A DNA stretch of 64,000 nucleotides from Hydrogenophaga sp. (GTDB taxonomy: Bacteria; Pseudomonadota; Gammaproteobacteria; Burkholderiales; Burkholderiaceae_C): NCBI RefSeq assembly GCF_030373245.1, contig NZ_JAUCZF010000002.1, positions 248,001-312,000 on the forward strand, read 5' to 3'. A model generated the notes under the pieces. The model was given only the letters and a program-made list of their open reading frames with translations. It did no database searches and was not told the origin of the DNA. Shown here one piece after another: positions 1 to 8,300 of this stretch; position 1 is the stretch's first letter; every line of letters begins with the position of its first letter. A program made the position numbers and the translations under genes.

Positions 1-432
1 TGCTTTGGTGGCACGCTGGTGCAGGACATTCCCAGCATGCGCGCCGGCGCCCTCGTGCACCAGGACACCCACCGGTACGACCGTCTGATGCACGAGGTGC
101 AGTTTGTCGTCGGTTCGTCGCTGGCGCAGCTGTACGGAGACGATCGCCCGCACCAGGTGACCAGCATCCACCACCAGTGTGTGGACCGGCTGGGCGACGG
201 CCTGGAAGTGGAGGCGCTCTCGCCGGTAGACGGTATCGTGGAGGCCATCCGCCACCGCGGCCCGTCCTTTGTGCTCGGCGTGCAATGGCACCCGGAGTTC
301 CACCTCACCCCAGGAGAAGAGACGCAGGGCCTGCTGGACAGCGGCCCGATGATGAGTGCTTTTCTGAAAGCGGCCCGCGGTCGTGCTGATCGCCACCGCG
401 CCAAGACCGCGCACCCTCAGACGGCCCACTGA
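1..432 (+). CDS. Class I glutamine amidotransferase, gamma-glutamyl-GABA hydrolase (PuuD-like), C-terminal part
   Basis: The gene is cut by the left edge; 143 residues are visible and end at TGA 430-432. The motif VQWHPEF carries the His-Glu pair of the Cys-His-Glu triad of class I glutamine amidotransferases. The preceding stretch (VTSIHHQ, then the substrate-lobe text before the WHPE motif) is typical of the peptidase C26 group that hydrolyses gamma-glutamyl-GABA in the putrescine route or related gamma-glutamyl compounds. The nucleophile Cys lies outside the window, so activity cannot be judged. It ends one base before the next gene. No other polyamine genes are visible, so the exact substrate is inferred from family only. 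Confidence 0.8.
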   Translation, partial: CFGGTLVQDIPSMRAGALVHQDTHRYDRLMHEVQFVVGSSLAQLYGDDRPHQVTSIHHQCVDRLGDGLEVEALSPVDGIVEAIRHRGPSFVLGVQWHPEFHLTPGEETQGLLDSGPMMSAFLKAARGRADRHRAKTAHPQTAH

Positions 433-433
433 C

Positions 434-1102
434 ATGGCGATCGAAGACGACGACAACTTTTTCAGCCGCTGGTCGCGTCGCAAGGCGCAGGTGCGCAGCG
501 GCGCTCCGCTGCCAGCCGAGCCGGCGCCGCCGGTGGCGCGCGTGGCGCCGCCCGCTGCTGCTTCAGACGGCAAAGCCGCTGTATCCACCGAGACGTCTGC
601 ACAGGCTGAGCAGCCAGCTCCTCCGCCACCCACGCTGGAAGATGTGGCCGAACTCACGCCGCAGTCCGACTTCAAGCGCTTCGTTGGCCGTGGTGTGTCG
701 CCCGAGGTGCGCAACGCCGCGGTGAAGAAGCTGTTCACCGATCCTCACTACAACGTGATGGACGGACTGGACATCTACATCGACGACTATTCCCAGCCCA
801 GCCCGCTGTCGGCCGCCATGATGGCCAAGATGGTGGGTGCGCAGTTCCTCAAGCTGGTCGACGATCCGAACGAAGTGAAAGCAACCCCTGCCATCGCTTC
901 GCCAGTGTCGGATGCGGTGCAAGAAGCCGCGGTGCCCGACACACCTGAACGCCCTACTGCCGCCAAATCGGCGGAGCCACCAGCGGACACCGCCACCGCT
1001 GCGAACGAATCACCACAGACGCCACCCCATGACCACGTTGATCTGCAACTGCAACCAGACCATGCCCCTGAACGCGAAGGCGCTGGGCGAAGCACTGGAT
1101 GA
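434..1102 (+). CDS. DUF3306 domain protein of the formate dehydrogenase accessory cluster
   Basis: A 222-residue protein with no signal peptide or membrane segment. The conserved DUF3306 core is around residues 3-120 (opening DNFFSRWSRRK, then a conserved block about LTPQSDFKRFV and DPHYNVMDGLDIYI); an Ala/Pro-rich linker and a low-complexity tail follow. The ATG at 434 was chosen over upstream starts because it gives the family's typical N-terminus and sits one base after the previous stop. DUF3306 genes regularly lie beside a poly-ferredoxin and a TorD-like protein at FdhABC loci, usually with DUF3305, which is not seen here. Function is unknown; a maturation role is inference. Its last 74 bases overlap the next gene. 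Confidence 0.8.
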   Translation: MAIEDDDNFFSRWSRRKAQVRSGAPLPAEPAPPVARVAPPAAASDGKAAVSTETSAQAEQPAPPPPTLEDVAELTPQSDFKRFVGRGVSPEVRNAAVKKLFTDPHYNVMDGLDIYIDDYSQPSPLSAAMMAKMVGAQFLKLVDDPNEVKATPAIASPVSDAVQEAAVPDTPERPTAAKSAEPPADTATAANESPQTPPHDHVDLQLQPDHAPEREGAGRSTG

Positions 1103-3137
1103 AGACCTGACGCTGCACACCACGCTGTGCCGGCGCGACGCGCCCGCCTTTCAGAAGGCGGCCCGCAACCCGGACGAACTGGTGGTCGCCTGCACCCAGG
1201 AAAGCCGGCTGTTCACCGAGCTGGCGGGCGAGACCGAAGGTGCGGTGTCGCTGGACGTGCGCCCGATCCGATTTGTCAACATCCGCGAGACCGGGGGCTG
1301 GGGTCGCGAAGCGGCCAAGGCCACACCCAAAATGGCCGCGCTGCTGGCGCTGGCGCGCCTGCCCGACGCCGAACCGGTGGGCACGGTGGGATACCAGAGC
1401 GCCGGGCGTCTGCTCATCATCGGCCCACTGGAGAGCGCCGAGCGTGCAGCTGCCCAGGTGAGCGACGTGCTGGATGTGACGCTGCTGGCCTCCGGCGGCT
1501 CAGGCTCGCAGGCGCGGCGCTACCCGGTGCTGGCGGGTGAGGTCAAACAGCTCACGGGCTGGCTCGGCGCGTTCACCCTGTTGCGCAGCACCAGCAACCC
1601 GATCGACCTCGACCTGTGCACCCGCTGCAACGCGTGTGTGGCCGCCTGCCCCGAGGGCGCGATTGGCCTGGACTACCAGATCGACATGGGCCGCTGCAAG
1701 TCGCACCGCGCCTGTGTCTCGGCCTGCGAGGCGGTGGGCGCGATCCAGTTCGGACGCGATCCCCAGTCCCACGAAGACAGTTTTGATCTCGTGCTCGACC
1801 TGCGCGAAAGCCCGGCTTTCAGCCAGCATGCGCTGCCCCAGGGTTATGTGCACCTGCCCGCCGGGCTTGACAGTGCGCCGGCGCTTGGCGCGTTGATCAA
1901 GCTGCGCGACCTGGTGGGCGAATTCGAGAAGCCGCGTTTCTTCAACTACAAACAAAAAATCTGCGCTCATGGTCGCAACGAGCAGGTGGGCTGCAACGCC
2001 TGCGTCGACATCTGCTCGGCCTCGGCCATCACCAGCGACCTCAAGAAGAACCAGATCGTCGTCAACCCCAATCTGTGCGTGGGCTGTGGCGCCTGCACCA
2101 CCGTCTGCCCCACCGGCGCACTGACCTACGCCTATCCACGCGCCAGCGAACAGGGCGTCAAGCTGCGCACCCTGCTTGCCACCTACCAGAAGGCTGGCGG
2201 TCAGGACGCGGCGCTCCTGTTGCACAGCCAGGAAGCAGGTGCAGATCTGGTGAACGACCTGGGACGCATGGCCGCCTTGGACAAGACGGTGCGCGGTGTG
2301 CCGGCGCGGGTGATCCCGCTGCCGCTGTGGCACACCGCCTCGGTGGGCGTGGATCTCTGGCTGACCGCGTTCGCTTACGGCGCATCTCAGGTCTGGGTAC
2401 TCATGACCGGTGAAGAAGCGCCGCAGTACCGCGATGCCGTGCGCGAGCAGATGGCCGTGGCCCAGGCGATCCTCACCGGGCTGGGCTACAGCGGCGAACA
2501 TTTCCGCGTGATCGAGGTGCGCGACGCGCGCGAGCTGCCCGCGCTGGACGCCGCCTTGGCGGCGCCGCCTGCCCAAGGTGTGGCCCGGCGCGCCAGCTTT
2601 GCCGTGCAGGCCGAAAAGCGCGCCACGCTGGAGCTGGCGCTCGATCACCTGCTGCAAGACAGCGTGCGCTTCACACCGCGCCCTGAGGCGATTGCGTTGC
2701 CGGCGGCTTCCCCGCTGGGCACGATTGAGGTCAACCGCGATACCTGCACCCTGTGTCTGAGCTGCGTCAGCGCGTGCCCGGCCAGCGCGCTGCAGGACAA
2801 CCCCGATCGGCCGCAGCTGCGCTTCATCGAAAAGAACTGCGTGCAGTGTGGCCTGTGCGTTGCCACCTGCCCGGAAGATGCCATCACCCTGCAGCCCCGG
2901 TTGTGGCTGGCTGACCAACGCAAGCAGCCGCGCGTGCTCAACGAAGCCCAGCCCTACGCCTGCATCCGCTGCAGTAAACCGTTTGGCACGCTCAAGGGGG
3001 TCGAGGTCATGCTCGCCAAGCTGTCAGGCCACGCCATGTTCCAGGGCGAGGCGCTGGAGCGGCTGAAGATGTGCGGCGACTGCCGCGTGGTCGACATCTA
3101 TTCCAACCCGAACCAGTCGAAGATCACGGATCTATGA
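1029..3137 (+). CDS. Poly-4Fe-4S ferredoxin-like protein of the fdh accessory cluster
   Basis: A 702-residue cytoplasmic protein with Cys-rich cluster motifs: CTRCNACVAACP (from residue 197), a second group around 223-233, CNACVDICS (322) with CVGCGACTTVCP (350), CTLCLSCVSACP (573), CVQCGLCVATCP (604), and Cys pairs near 645 and 682. The N-terminus opens with ICNCNQTMP and further Cys, as in the large 4Fe-4S proteins next to DUF3306 and TorD at fdh loci. The start at 1029 lies inside the DUF3306 gene, suggesting translational coupling. Electron transfer between formate dehydrogenase maturation or activity and an unknown partner is inferred; no biochemical role is established to my knowledge. 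Confidence 0.85.
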   Translation: MTTLICNCNQTMPLNAKALGEALDEDLTLHTTLCRRDAPAFQKAARNPDELVVACTQESRLFTELAGETEGAVSLDVRPIRFVNIRETGGWGREAAKATPKMAALLALARLPDAEPVGTVGYQSAGRLLIIGPLESAERAAAQVSDVLDVTLLASGGSGSQARRYPVLAGEVKQLTGWLGAFTLLRSTSNPIDLDLCTRCNACVAACPEGAIGLDYQIDMGRCKSHRACVSACEAVGAIQFGRDPQSHEDSFDLVLDLRESPAFSQHALPQGYVHLPAGLDSAPALGALIKLRDLVGEFEKPRFFNYKQKICAHGRNEQVGCNACVDICSASAITSDLKKNQIVVNPNLCVGCGACTTVCPTGALTYAYPRASEQGVKLRTLLATYQKAGGQDAALLLHSQEAGADLVNDLGRMAALDKTVRGVPARVIPLPLWHTASVGVDLWLTAFAYGASQVWVLMTGEEAPQYRDAVREQMAVAQAILTGLGYSGEHFRVIEVRDARELPALDAALAAPPAQGVARRASFAVQAEKRATLELALDHLLQDSVRFTPRPEAIALPAASPLGTIEVNRDTCTLCLSCVSACPASALQDNPDRPQLRFIEKNCVQCGLCVATCPEDAITLQPRLWLADQRKQPRVLNEAQPYACIRCSKPFGTLKGVEVMLAKLSGHAMFQGEALERLKMCGDCRVVDIYSNPNQSKITDL

Positions 3138-3264
3138 CCCCCGCGTTGCTGCGCGTCTTCCCTCCAGGGGGACTACGCGTGCGGCCCGGCGAAGCCGGTT
3201 CCACCGCGTGTGCTGAGTGGCACCTTGGCCCGCATGAATTTGTTGTGATGCACCCATCCACGAA
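3138..3264. repeat. GC-rich intergenic repeat-like stretch
   Basis: This short non-coding stretch contains GCCCGGCGAAGCCGG followed by TTCCACC, a string resembling the GC-rich spacer repeats common between genes in Comamonadaceae. Related but degraded text may occur at 15504-15570 and 18230-18330. It has no ORF with coding features. The repeat assignment rests on pattern memory, not on an alignment. Confidence 0.35.
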
Positions 3265-3273
3265 GTGAACGAC

Positions 3274-3891
3274 ATGAACGATCCCATTCCCGTCTCCTCC
3301 GCACTCGACGAAGAGACCGCACGCGCCGAGGTCTATGGCCTGCTGGCTGCCCTTTACTACGCCCCGCCTTCGGCCGAGCTGATGGCGCATCTGCGCGTGG
3401 CGGTGACCGAAGCGCCGGCGGCCGGTGGCTTTCTGGAAGAGCCCTGGCGCGAGCTGGTGGCTGCGGCCCGTGCGCAAGACGATGCGTCGGTGGTGTCGGA
3501 ATACGACGATCTGTTCGGCGGTGTGGGCAAGCCCGAAGTGGCCCTGTTTGGCTCGTTCTATCTCAGCGGGTTCCTCAACGAGAAGCCACTGGCCCAATTG
3601 CGCGGTGATCTTGCTGCGCTGGGTCTTGCGCGCGACGAGCGCATGCCCGAGACCGAAGACCACATCGCGTACCTGTGCGAAGTGATGCGCTTCCTGATCG
3701 CGGGCGACGATGTGGCGGTGTCCAACCTCTCGCAGCAACAGAAGTTCTTCTCCGCCCACCTGCAGCCGTGGGTGAACGATCTGACGGATACCATCGCCGC
3801 CCATCCCAAGGCGCGCTTCTACGCCGCGCTGGCGGGTTTCACCCGGGCCTTTGTGAGCGTCGAAACGCAGGGCTTCGACCTGCTGGCCTGA
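3274..3891 (+). CDS. TorD/DmsD-family molecular chaperone for formate dehydrogenase
   Basis: A 205-residue all-helical protein typical of the TorD (NarJ/DmsD) family: an N-terminal ARAEVYGLLAALYYAPPSAEL segment, an acidic middle with EYDDLFGG and the signature ETEDHIAYLCEVMRFL region near residues 120-135. Such chaperones bind the Tat signal peptide of a molybdo- or tungsto-enzyme and hold it until cofactor is inserted; here the client should be FdhA. The ATG at 3274 is preferred; an in-frame GTG at 3265 would add three residues. It follows the poly-ferredoxin gene by about 135 bases and is on the same strand, so co-transcription is likely. Confidence 0.85.
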   Translation: MNDPIPVSSALDEETARAEVYGLLAALYYAPPSAELMAHLRVAVTEAPAAGGFLEEPWRELVAAARAQDDASVVSEYDDLFGGVGKPEVALFGSFYLSGFLNEKPLAQLRGDLAALGLARDERMPETEDHIAYLCEVMRFLIAGDDVAVSNLSQQQKFFSAHLQPWVNDLTDTIAAHPKARFYAALAGFTRAFVSVETQGFDLLA

Positions 3892-4071
3892 ACGCCCTCG
3901 GAGCCCGTCAGGGCCTGCGCGGCAGTAGGCATCGAAACGAAACTGAACAAAACCGAAGATCGAGCGGTGGTACCGAGAAGCCCAGGGTGCACCCCTGGGC
4001 GCAGGAAGCAGGACCGTGCGAGACCGGTTTCTCGTCAGTTGCGGCCGATGTTCCTTCTGCCGCGTAGACGT

Positions 4072-6171
4072 CTAGCCAGGCTGAGGACCTGGGCGCCCGT
4101 CCCGGGTGCTGGCCGCTGCTGGCGCCTGAGGCTCGCTGAGCAGGCTGAGCGTGAAGACCGCACCCATCACGCCATCGCTGCGGTTGCTTGCCAGCAGGCT
4201 TCCGCCGTAGCGCTCCACCAGCCCCACGCTGATCCACAGACCCAGGCCGTTGCCGTCGTTTTTGGTGGTGAAGAACGGGCGGAACAGCCGCTCCATCACC
4301 TCGGGCGAAAGACCGGGGCCTGAGTCCTCTACCGAGAGTGCTACGCCGTCGGGCAGGTCGCGGGTGCTCAGCCGCAGCACGCCGCCCTGTGGCATGGCCT
4401 GGATGGCGTTGATCATCAGGTTGATCACGATCTGTTGCAGCTCCTGCCGATTGAAGCCGGCCATGCGCTGAGCGCGCAGGTCGCGCTTTACCTCGATGCC
4501 TGTCTTGGCGAGCAGATGCTGCACCAGCACCAGGCAGTCGTCGACCAGCTGATTGGCATTCAGCGTCTCGGTGTAGCCCGCGTACTCGGTTGGGCGCGCG
4601 TATTGCAACAGCTGGGTGACGATGAGGCGCATGCGCTCGATCTGCTCGTCCATCAGACGCAACTCGTCGCGCACCGCTGCACCTTGCGCACCCAGGGTCT
4701 CGCGCATCAGATCCAGGTTGCCTTGCATCACCGCAATCGGGTTGTTGACTTCGTGCGCGATGCTGGCGGTGAGCTGGCCGATGGCCGCCAGCTTTTCGCT
4801 TTTCACAAGTTGCTGCTGGGCCAATTGCAGCGACGCGTTGCTGGCCTCAAGCGCCTGGGTGCGCTCGGCCACCTTGAGATCGAGTGCGTCGCCCCAGTGC
4901 TGCAGGGCACGGGTCTTGTCGTCGATCACGTCGAGCAGCTGGTCCAGATGACCCGCGAGCGCGCCGAGTTCATCGTGCGCTGGGAGGCTACCGACGCGGG
5001 CGTGGACCTCGCCTTCTTCCACGCGCTGCATGGTTCGGTTCATCTGCTCCACAGGCCGGAAAATGCTGCGCGCCCAGCGCAGCGAGAACCAGGCCGACAC
5101 AGCCATCGCCAGCAGGAAGATCAGGCCCGTGACTGCGAGCAGGGCATAGCGCACCAGGCGAAACGGTTGCTCCAGAAAGCCCACGTAGAGCATGCCAATG
5201 CGCTGGCCAGCGGCGTCGAGCAGCGGCTCGTAGGCCGAGACGTACCAGTCATTCACCACAAAGGCGCGCGCCAGCCATGTCTGACCCTGGCCCAGCACCC
5301 GGTCGCGCACCGTCTGCGAAACGCGTGTGCCGATGGCGCGCTGGTCCTGGAACAGGCGCACGTTGGTGGTGATGCGCACGTCGTCGAGAAACAGCGTCGC
5401 CGTGCCCTGGCTGCCAAATGGCAGCGAGCCGTCGGGGTAGACGATGCGGTTGATGTGGTCGATGAAATCGAGGTTCTGGTTGAGCAGCAGTCCACCGACC
5501 ACCACTGCCACCGTGCGGCCAGCTTCGTCTCGAACCGGTACGCTGGTGAGCGCCACCATGGCCCGGTCTTCGGTGTTGCGGTCGGTAGGCGCGGCGTTGC
5601 GGGTCGGCACCAGCGGCACCATCACGCGGGGCCGCAGCTGCGGTGCCAGCGCGGCCAGCGCCTCGGGGCCGAGCAACAGCAATCGCGCCTTAGGCCGTGC
5701 CGGTGTACCTTGCGCGGCCGGCGCCAGGGCGGTGGGCATGGGCGGCAGCTCGGTCGCTGTGTCGATCTGGTCGCGAGCGATGGCGTGGCCCTGCGCGTTG
5801 TAGAGCACGAGCAGGTCCAGCCCCAGCCGCTCGCGCGCGGCGCTCAACTGCTGTGCCAGGACGCTGGTTGGCTCGGCTTTGGCCGCTTCGGGAGCGTTGT
5901 GCAGAGCCTGCCAGGCATCGAACAGGGCGCGCGAATCCGCCACGCCTTGTGTGCCCGAGCCCACCTCGGTCAGCACCTGATCGAAGTAGCCGCGGGCTAC
6001 AGCGAGGTCGCTGCGCACCTTGGTGATCAGCAGCCGGTCGTAGGCCGCATTGCCCCACAGCGCCAGAGCCAGCAGCATGAGCGGGAACACCACCAGCAGC
6101 GGCAGGAGCGCGATGGCCAGCAGCTTGTTGCGCACCGATCCGGTGAGCCAGCGGGGCGTGCGCCAGGACAT
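4072..6171 (-). CDS. Membrane sensor histidine kinase, NtrB/DctB-like partner of the adjacent sigma54 regulator
   Basis: A 699-residue protein with a membrane segment near residues 17-40, a large periplasmic sensing domain (single-cache like), a second membrane segment near 340-370, a HAMP linker, HisKA with IAHEVNNPIAVMQ (His473), and a HATPase domain with N box NLMINAIQAM, DSGPGLS, the FFTTK F box and NGLGLWISVG. It autophosphorylates on His and passes phosphate to the regulator encoded directly upstream. The ATG at 6171 shares its A with the regulator's TGA, so the two are translationally coupled. The ligand is unknown; formate or a related carboxylate is a guess based on the neighbouring fdh operon. 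Confidence 0.9.
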   Translation of the reverse strand: MSWRTPRWLTGSVRNKLLAIALLPLLVVFPLMLLALALWGNAAYDRLLITKVRSDLAVARGYFDQVLTEVGSGTQGVADSRALFDAWQALHNAPEAAKAEPTSVLAQQLSAARERLGLDLLVLYNAQGHAIARDQIDTATELPPMPTALAPAAQGTPARPKARLLLLGPEALAALAPQLRPRVMVPLVPTRNAAPTDRNTEDRAMVALTSVPVRDEAGRTVAVVVGGLLLNQNLDFIDHINRIVYPDGSLPFGSQGTATLFLDDVRITTNVRLFQDQRAIGTRVSQTVRDRVLGQGQTWLARAFVVNDWYVSAYEPLLDAAGQRIGMLYVGFLEQPFRLVRYALLAVTGLIFLLAMAVSAWFSLRWARSIFRPVEQMNRTMQRVEEGEVHARVGSLPAHDELGALAGHLDQLLDVIDDKTRALQHWGDALDLKVAERTQALEASNASLQLAQQQLVKSEKLAAIGQLTASIAHEVNNPIAVMQGNLDLMRETLGAQGAAVRDELRLMDEQIERMRLIVTQLLQYARPTEYAGYTETLNANQLVDDCLVLVQHLLAKTGIEVKRDLRAQRMAGFNRQELQQIVINLMINAIQAMPQGGVLRLSTRDLPDGVALSVEDSGPGLSPEVMERLFRPFFTTKNDGNGLGLWISVGLVERYGGSLLASNRSDGVMGAVFTLSLLSEPQAPAAASTRDGRPGPQPG

Positions 6172-7565
6172 CAGCGGCCGCTGCCGGGCGGCAGACCCCA
6201 CTCCAGCACGCGCCGCTCCAGCGTGCGGCGAGAGACACCCAGCAGCTGCGCGGCCTGCGTCTTGTCGCCCTGCACCGATTCCAGCACCGACAGGATGTGC
6301 CGTTTCTCAAGCGTGTGCAGGTCGGTGGGTGCGCCCGCGTCGGCGGGGCTTGGTGACTCGCCAGGGTAGAGTGCCGAAACGTTGAGGCTTCCCAGGATCA
6401 GCGAGCGCTCGATCAGGTTGCGAAGCTCTCGCACGTTGCCTGGCCAGTGGTACTGCTGTAGAAAGATCATCTCGGCGTCGGTGATCTGCAGCGGCGGCAC
6501 GCCCAGCGCTGGCGCGAGCTGGTCCATGAAATGGGCCACCAGCGCCGGGATGTCGCTCTTGTGGTCGCGCAGCGGTGGCAGCGTCAGATCCACCACCTGC
6601 AGGCGGAAGAACAGGTCTTGCCGGAAGCGACCTGCTGCGACTGCGTCGCTCAGGCGGCGGTTGGTCGCCGCGATGACGCGCAGGTTCACCGACATCAGCT
6701 GTTCGCTGCCCACCGGCCGGATCTTGAGATCTTCGATCGCGCGCAGCAGCGTGGCCTGGATCGCCAGTGGCAGCTCGGCCACCTCGTCCAGAAAGAGGGT
6801 GCCGCCCTGCGCATAGTGAAACAGGCCTTCGCGTGTCCGAGTCGCACCGCTGAAGGCGCCGCGCGCATGACCGAAGAGCTCACTTTCGATCAGATCGGGC
6901 GAGACCGCCGCGCAGTTCACCGGCACAAAAGGGTGGGCCGCACGCGGGCTCTGGGCGTGTAGTTCACGGGCCACCAGTTCTTTGCCGGTGCCCGACTCGC
7001 CTTGCAGCAGCACCGTGCTGGGCATGGGGGCGACGCGCGTGATCGATTTCCGCAACGCGCTGATCTGCTCGGAGCCGCCGACCAGGCTGGGGCCGCCGGC
7101 ACGGGGTGGGGTAAGGGCGCGCCGCAGCACGAAGTTCTCGCGTCGCAGGCGCGAGCGTTCGTGGCAGTGTTTCACCGCGTTGAGAATCTGGGGTACGCGA
7201 AACGGCTTGAGCACAAAATCCGACGCGCCAGCGCGCAGCGCTTCGATGGCGGTCTCCAGGTCGGCGAAGGCTGTAATCAGGATCACCTCACCGGTGAAGC
7301 CTTGCTCCCGCAGTTCCTTGAGCCAGGTGACGCCGCTTTTTCCCGGCAAGGAAATGTCCAGGATCACCAGGTCCACATGGTGACCCCGCAGCCATTCCAT
7401 GCCTTCTTCGGCGCTCGACGCACTCATGACGAAATGGCAGCGCGGCGCCAGCGTCTTCACCAGGAAATTGAGCATGCCTTGCTCATCGTCGACGATCAAG
7501 ATCGACCAGTCGGGCCAGCCTTCCAGTGACCTTTCGGGCGATGCGGGGATGTTGAGGTGTTCCAC
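6171..7565 (-). CDS. Sigma54-dependent NtrC-family response regulator
   Basis: A 464-residue protein with three domains: receiver (residues about 20-135, phospho-acceptor Asp70 in DLVILDIS), AAA+ ATPase (about 160-400, Walker A GESGTGKE at 189-196, Walker B GGTLFLDE, loop GAFSGA at 236-241), and a C-terminal Fis-type helix-turn-helix (about 425-460, QAAQLLGVSRRTLERR). It should activate sigma54 RNA polymerase from an upstream enhancer. The GAFTGA loop has Ser for Thr, a conservative change. It is transcribed divergently from the formate dehydrogenase operon, and the intervening region carries a palindrome and a -24/-12 promoter, so that operon is its probable target. Confidence 0.92.
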   Translation of the reverse strand: MEHLNIPASPERSLEGWPDWSILIVDDEQGMLNFLVKTLAPRCHFVMSASSAEEGMEWLRGHHVDLVILDISLPGKSGVTWLKELREQGFTGEVILITAFADLETAIEALRAGASDFVLKPFRVPQILNAVKHCHERSRLRRENFVLRRALTPPRAGGPSLVGGSEQISALRKSITRVAPMPSTVLLQGESGTGKELVARELHAQSPRAAHPFVPVNCAAVSPDLIESELFGHARGAFSGATRTREGLFHYAQGGTLFLDEVAELPLAIQATLLRAIEDLKIRPVGSEQLMSVNLRVIAATNRRLSDAVAAGRFRQDLFFRLQVVDLTLPPLRDHKSDIPALVAHFMDQLAPALGVPPLQITDAEMIFLQQYHWPGNVRELRNLIERSLILGSLNVSALYPGESPSPADAGAPTDLHTLEKRHILSVLESVQGDKTQAAQLLGVSRRTLERRVLEWGLPPGSGR

Positions 7566-7664
7566 CGGGCGGGATTCTACGGATGAAGTCGATCAAATCA
7601 CTTGGGTATTGCCGGTGGGTGGACCAGCTACAAGGTCTTTTTTCCACCCAATCGGCACCACCGT

Positions 7665-7683
7665 TTGCGACAACTTGTCGCAA
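7665..7683. promoter_or_regulatory. Perfect palindrome, candidate enhancer for the NtrC-type regulator
   Basis: TTGCGACAACTTGTCGCAA is a perfect 9-bp inverted repeat with a one-base centre. It sits about 180 bp upstream of the -24/-12 promoter, a normal distance for a sigma54 enhancer, and about 100 bp upstream of the regulator's own start. A related half-site follows at 7688-7696. That the adjacent response regulator binds here is inference from position and symmetry. Confidence 0.65.
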
Positions 7684-7844
7684 CCAGCTGCGACAGACTG
7701 ACGGTGTGGACCCGCTTCGTGTGCGCTCGCATGTGACCAACCCGGCGTTGCCTTGATGCTGAGAGGCTCAACACCGAGCGCCACACCTTCTCTGTCGGAT
7801 ATATCAAATGAGAGGGGGAAGGCTATTGCATAAGCCGATGCTTA

Positions 7845-7860
7845 TGGCACGAATTTCGCT
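7845..7860 (+). promoter_or_regulatory. Sigma54 (-24/-12) promoter of the fdh operon
   Basis: The sequence TGGCACGAATTTCGCT has the invariant GG (7846-7847) and GC (7858-7859) exactly ten bases apart, and the -24 box TGGCACG is consensus; the -12 box is TCGCT against TTGCT. A transcript would start near 7871, giving a leader of about 180 bases before the first fdh gene. Confidence 0.7.
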
Positions 7861-8050
7861 GCTCTTCGCGTCACGCAGGTTGATGATGCGGTGCAGCATC
7901 GGATGCTATCGGGTTGGAAGCACGCAACGTGGCTGCACAGGGGTTTGTCAGGCTTGCGCGGGGACCCGCGGCAGGCTAGATTCGCTTATGCAAAAACCCC
8001 GCAAGCGGTGCGATCGCATCACCGGGGTTGTGTTCAACCAGGAGACCTGC

Positions 8051-8281
8051 ATGAGCCAGCCGAAGACCCCTGCGCCACGCCAAACCCCCCCCAAACTCAA
8101 CCGTCGCACCTTGTTCGCCGGAGCGTCCACCGTGGGCGCGCTGGCCGCGGTCGCCACGGTGTTGCCCAAGGCGGCGGACAGAGCGGCGCCGAGCATGGTG
8201 AGCAAGCCTGCGCCAGAGCGTGGCGGCGGCTACAGCCTGACGGAACACGTCAAACAGTATTACAAGACCACGATGATCTGA
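8051..8281 (+). CDS. Formate dehydrogenase region twin-arginine peptide, FdhX-like
   Basis: A 76-residue protein with a short Tat-type leader (LNRRTLFAGAS, then an Ala/Val-rich hydrophobic run) and a conserved C-terminal tail ending VKQYYKTTMI. This matches the small family regularly encoded just before fdhA at Fdh3-type loci. Its role is not established; it may assist or form part of the exported enzyme. The ATG at 8051 is preceded by an AGGAGA ribosome site at good spacing. It is the first gene after the sigma54 promoter and is 19 bases before fdhA. Confidence 0.85.
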   Translation: MSQPKTPAPRQTPPKLNRRTLFAGASTVGALAAVATVLPKAADRAAPSMVSKPAPERGGGYSLTEHVKQYYKTTMI

Positions 8282-8300
8282 GCCGCTGAGGAGATTCGAC

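Larger units (their letters stand above)
7566..8050. promoter_or_regulatory. Divergent regulatory region between the sigma54 regulator and the fdh operon
   Basis: This 485-base stretch holds no convincing gene. It contains the 19-bp palindrome at 7665-7683, a degenerate extra half-site (CTGCGACAG, 7688-7696), the -24/-12 promoter at 7845-7860 and a leader hairpin at 7995-8029 (AACCCC arms pairing with GGGGTT around a GCGATCGC core), followed by an AGGAGA ribosome site for the first fdh gene. Confidence 0.7.

Noticed and set aside
4435..6369. Long plus-strand frame over the histidine kinase
   Set aside because: It is antisense to a protein with clear kinase motifs; high-GC coding produces such open mirror frames.
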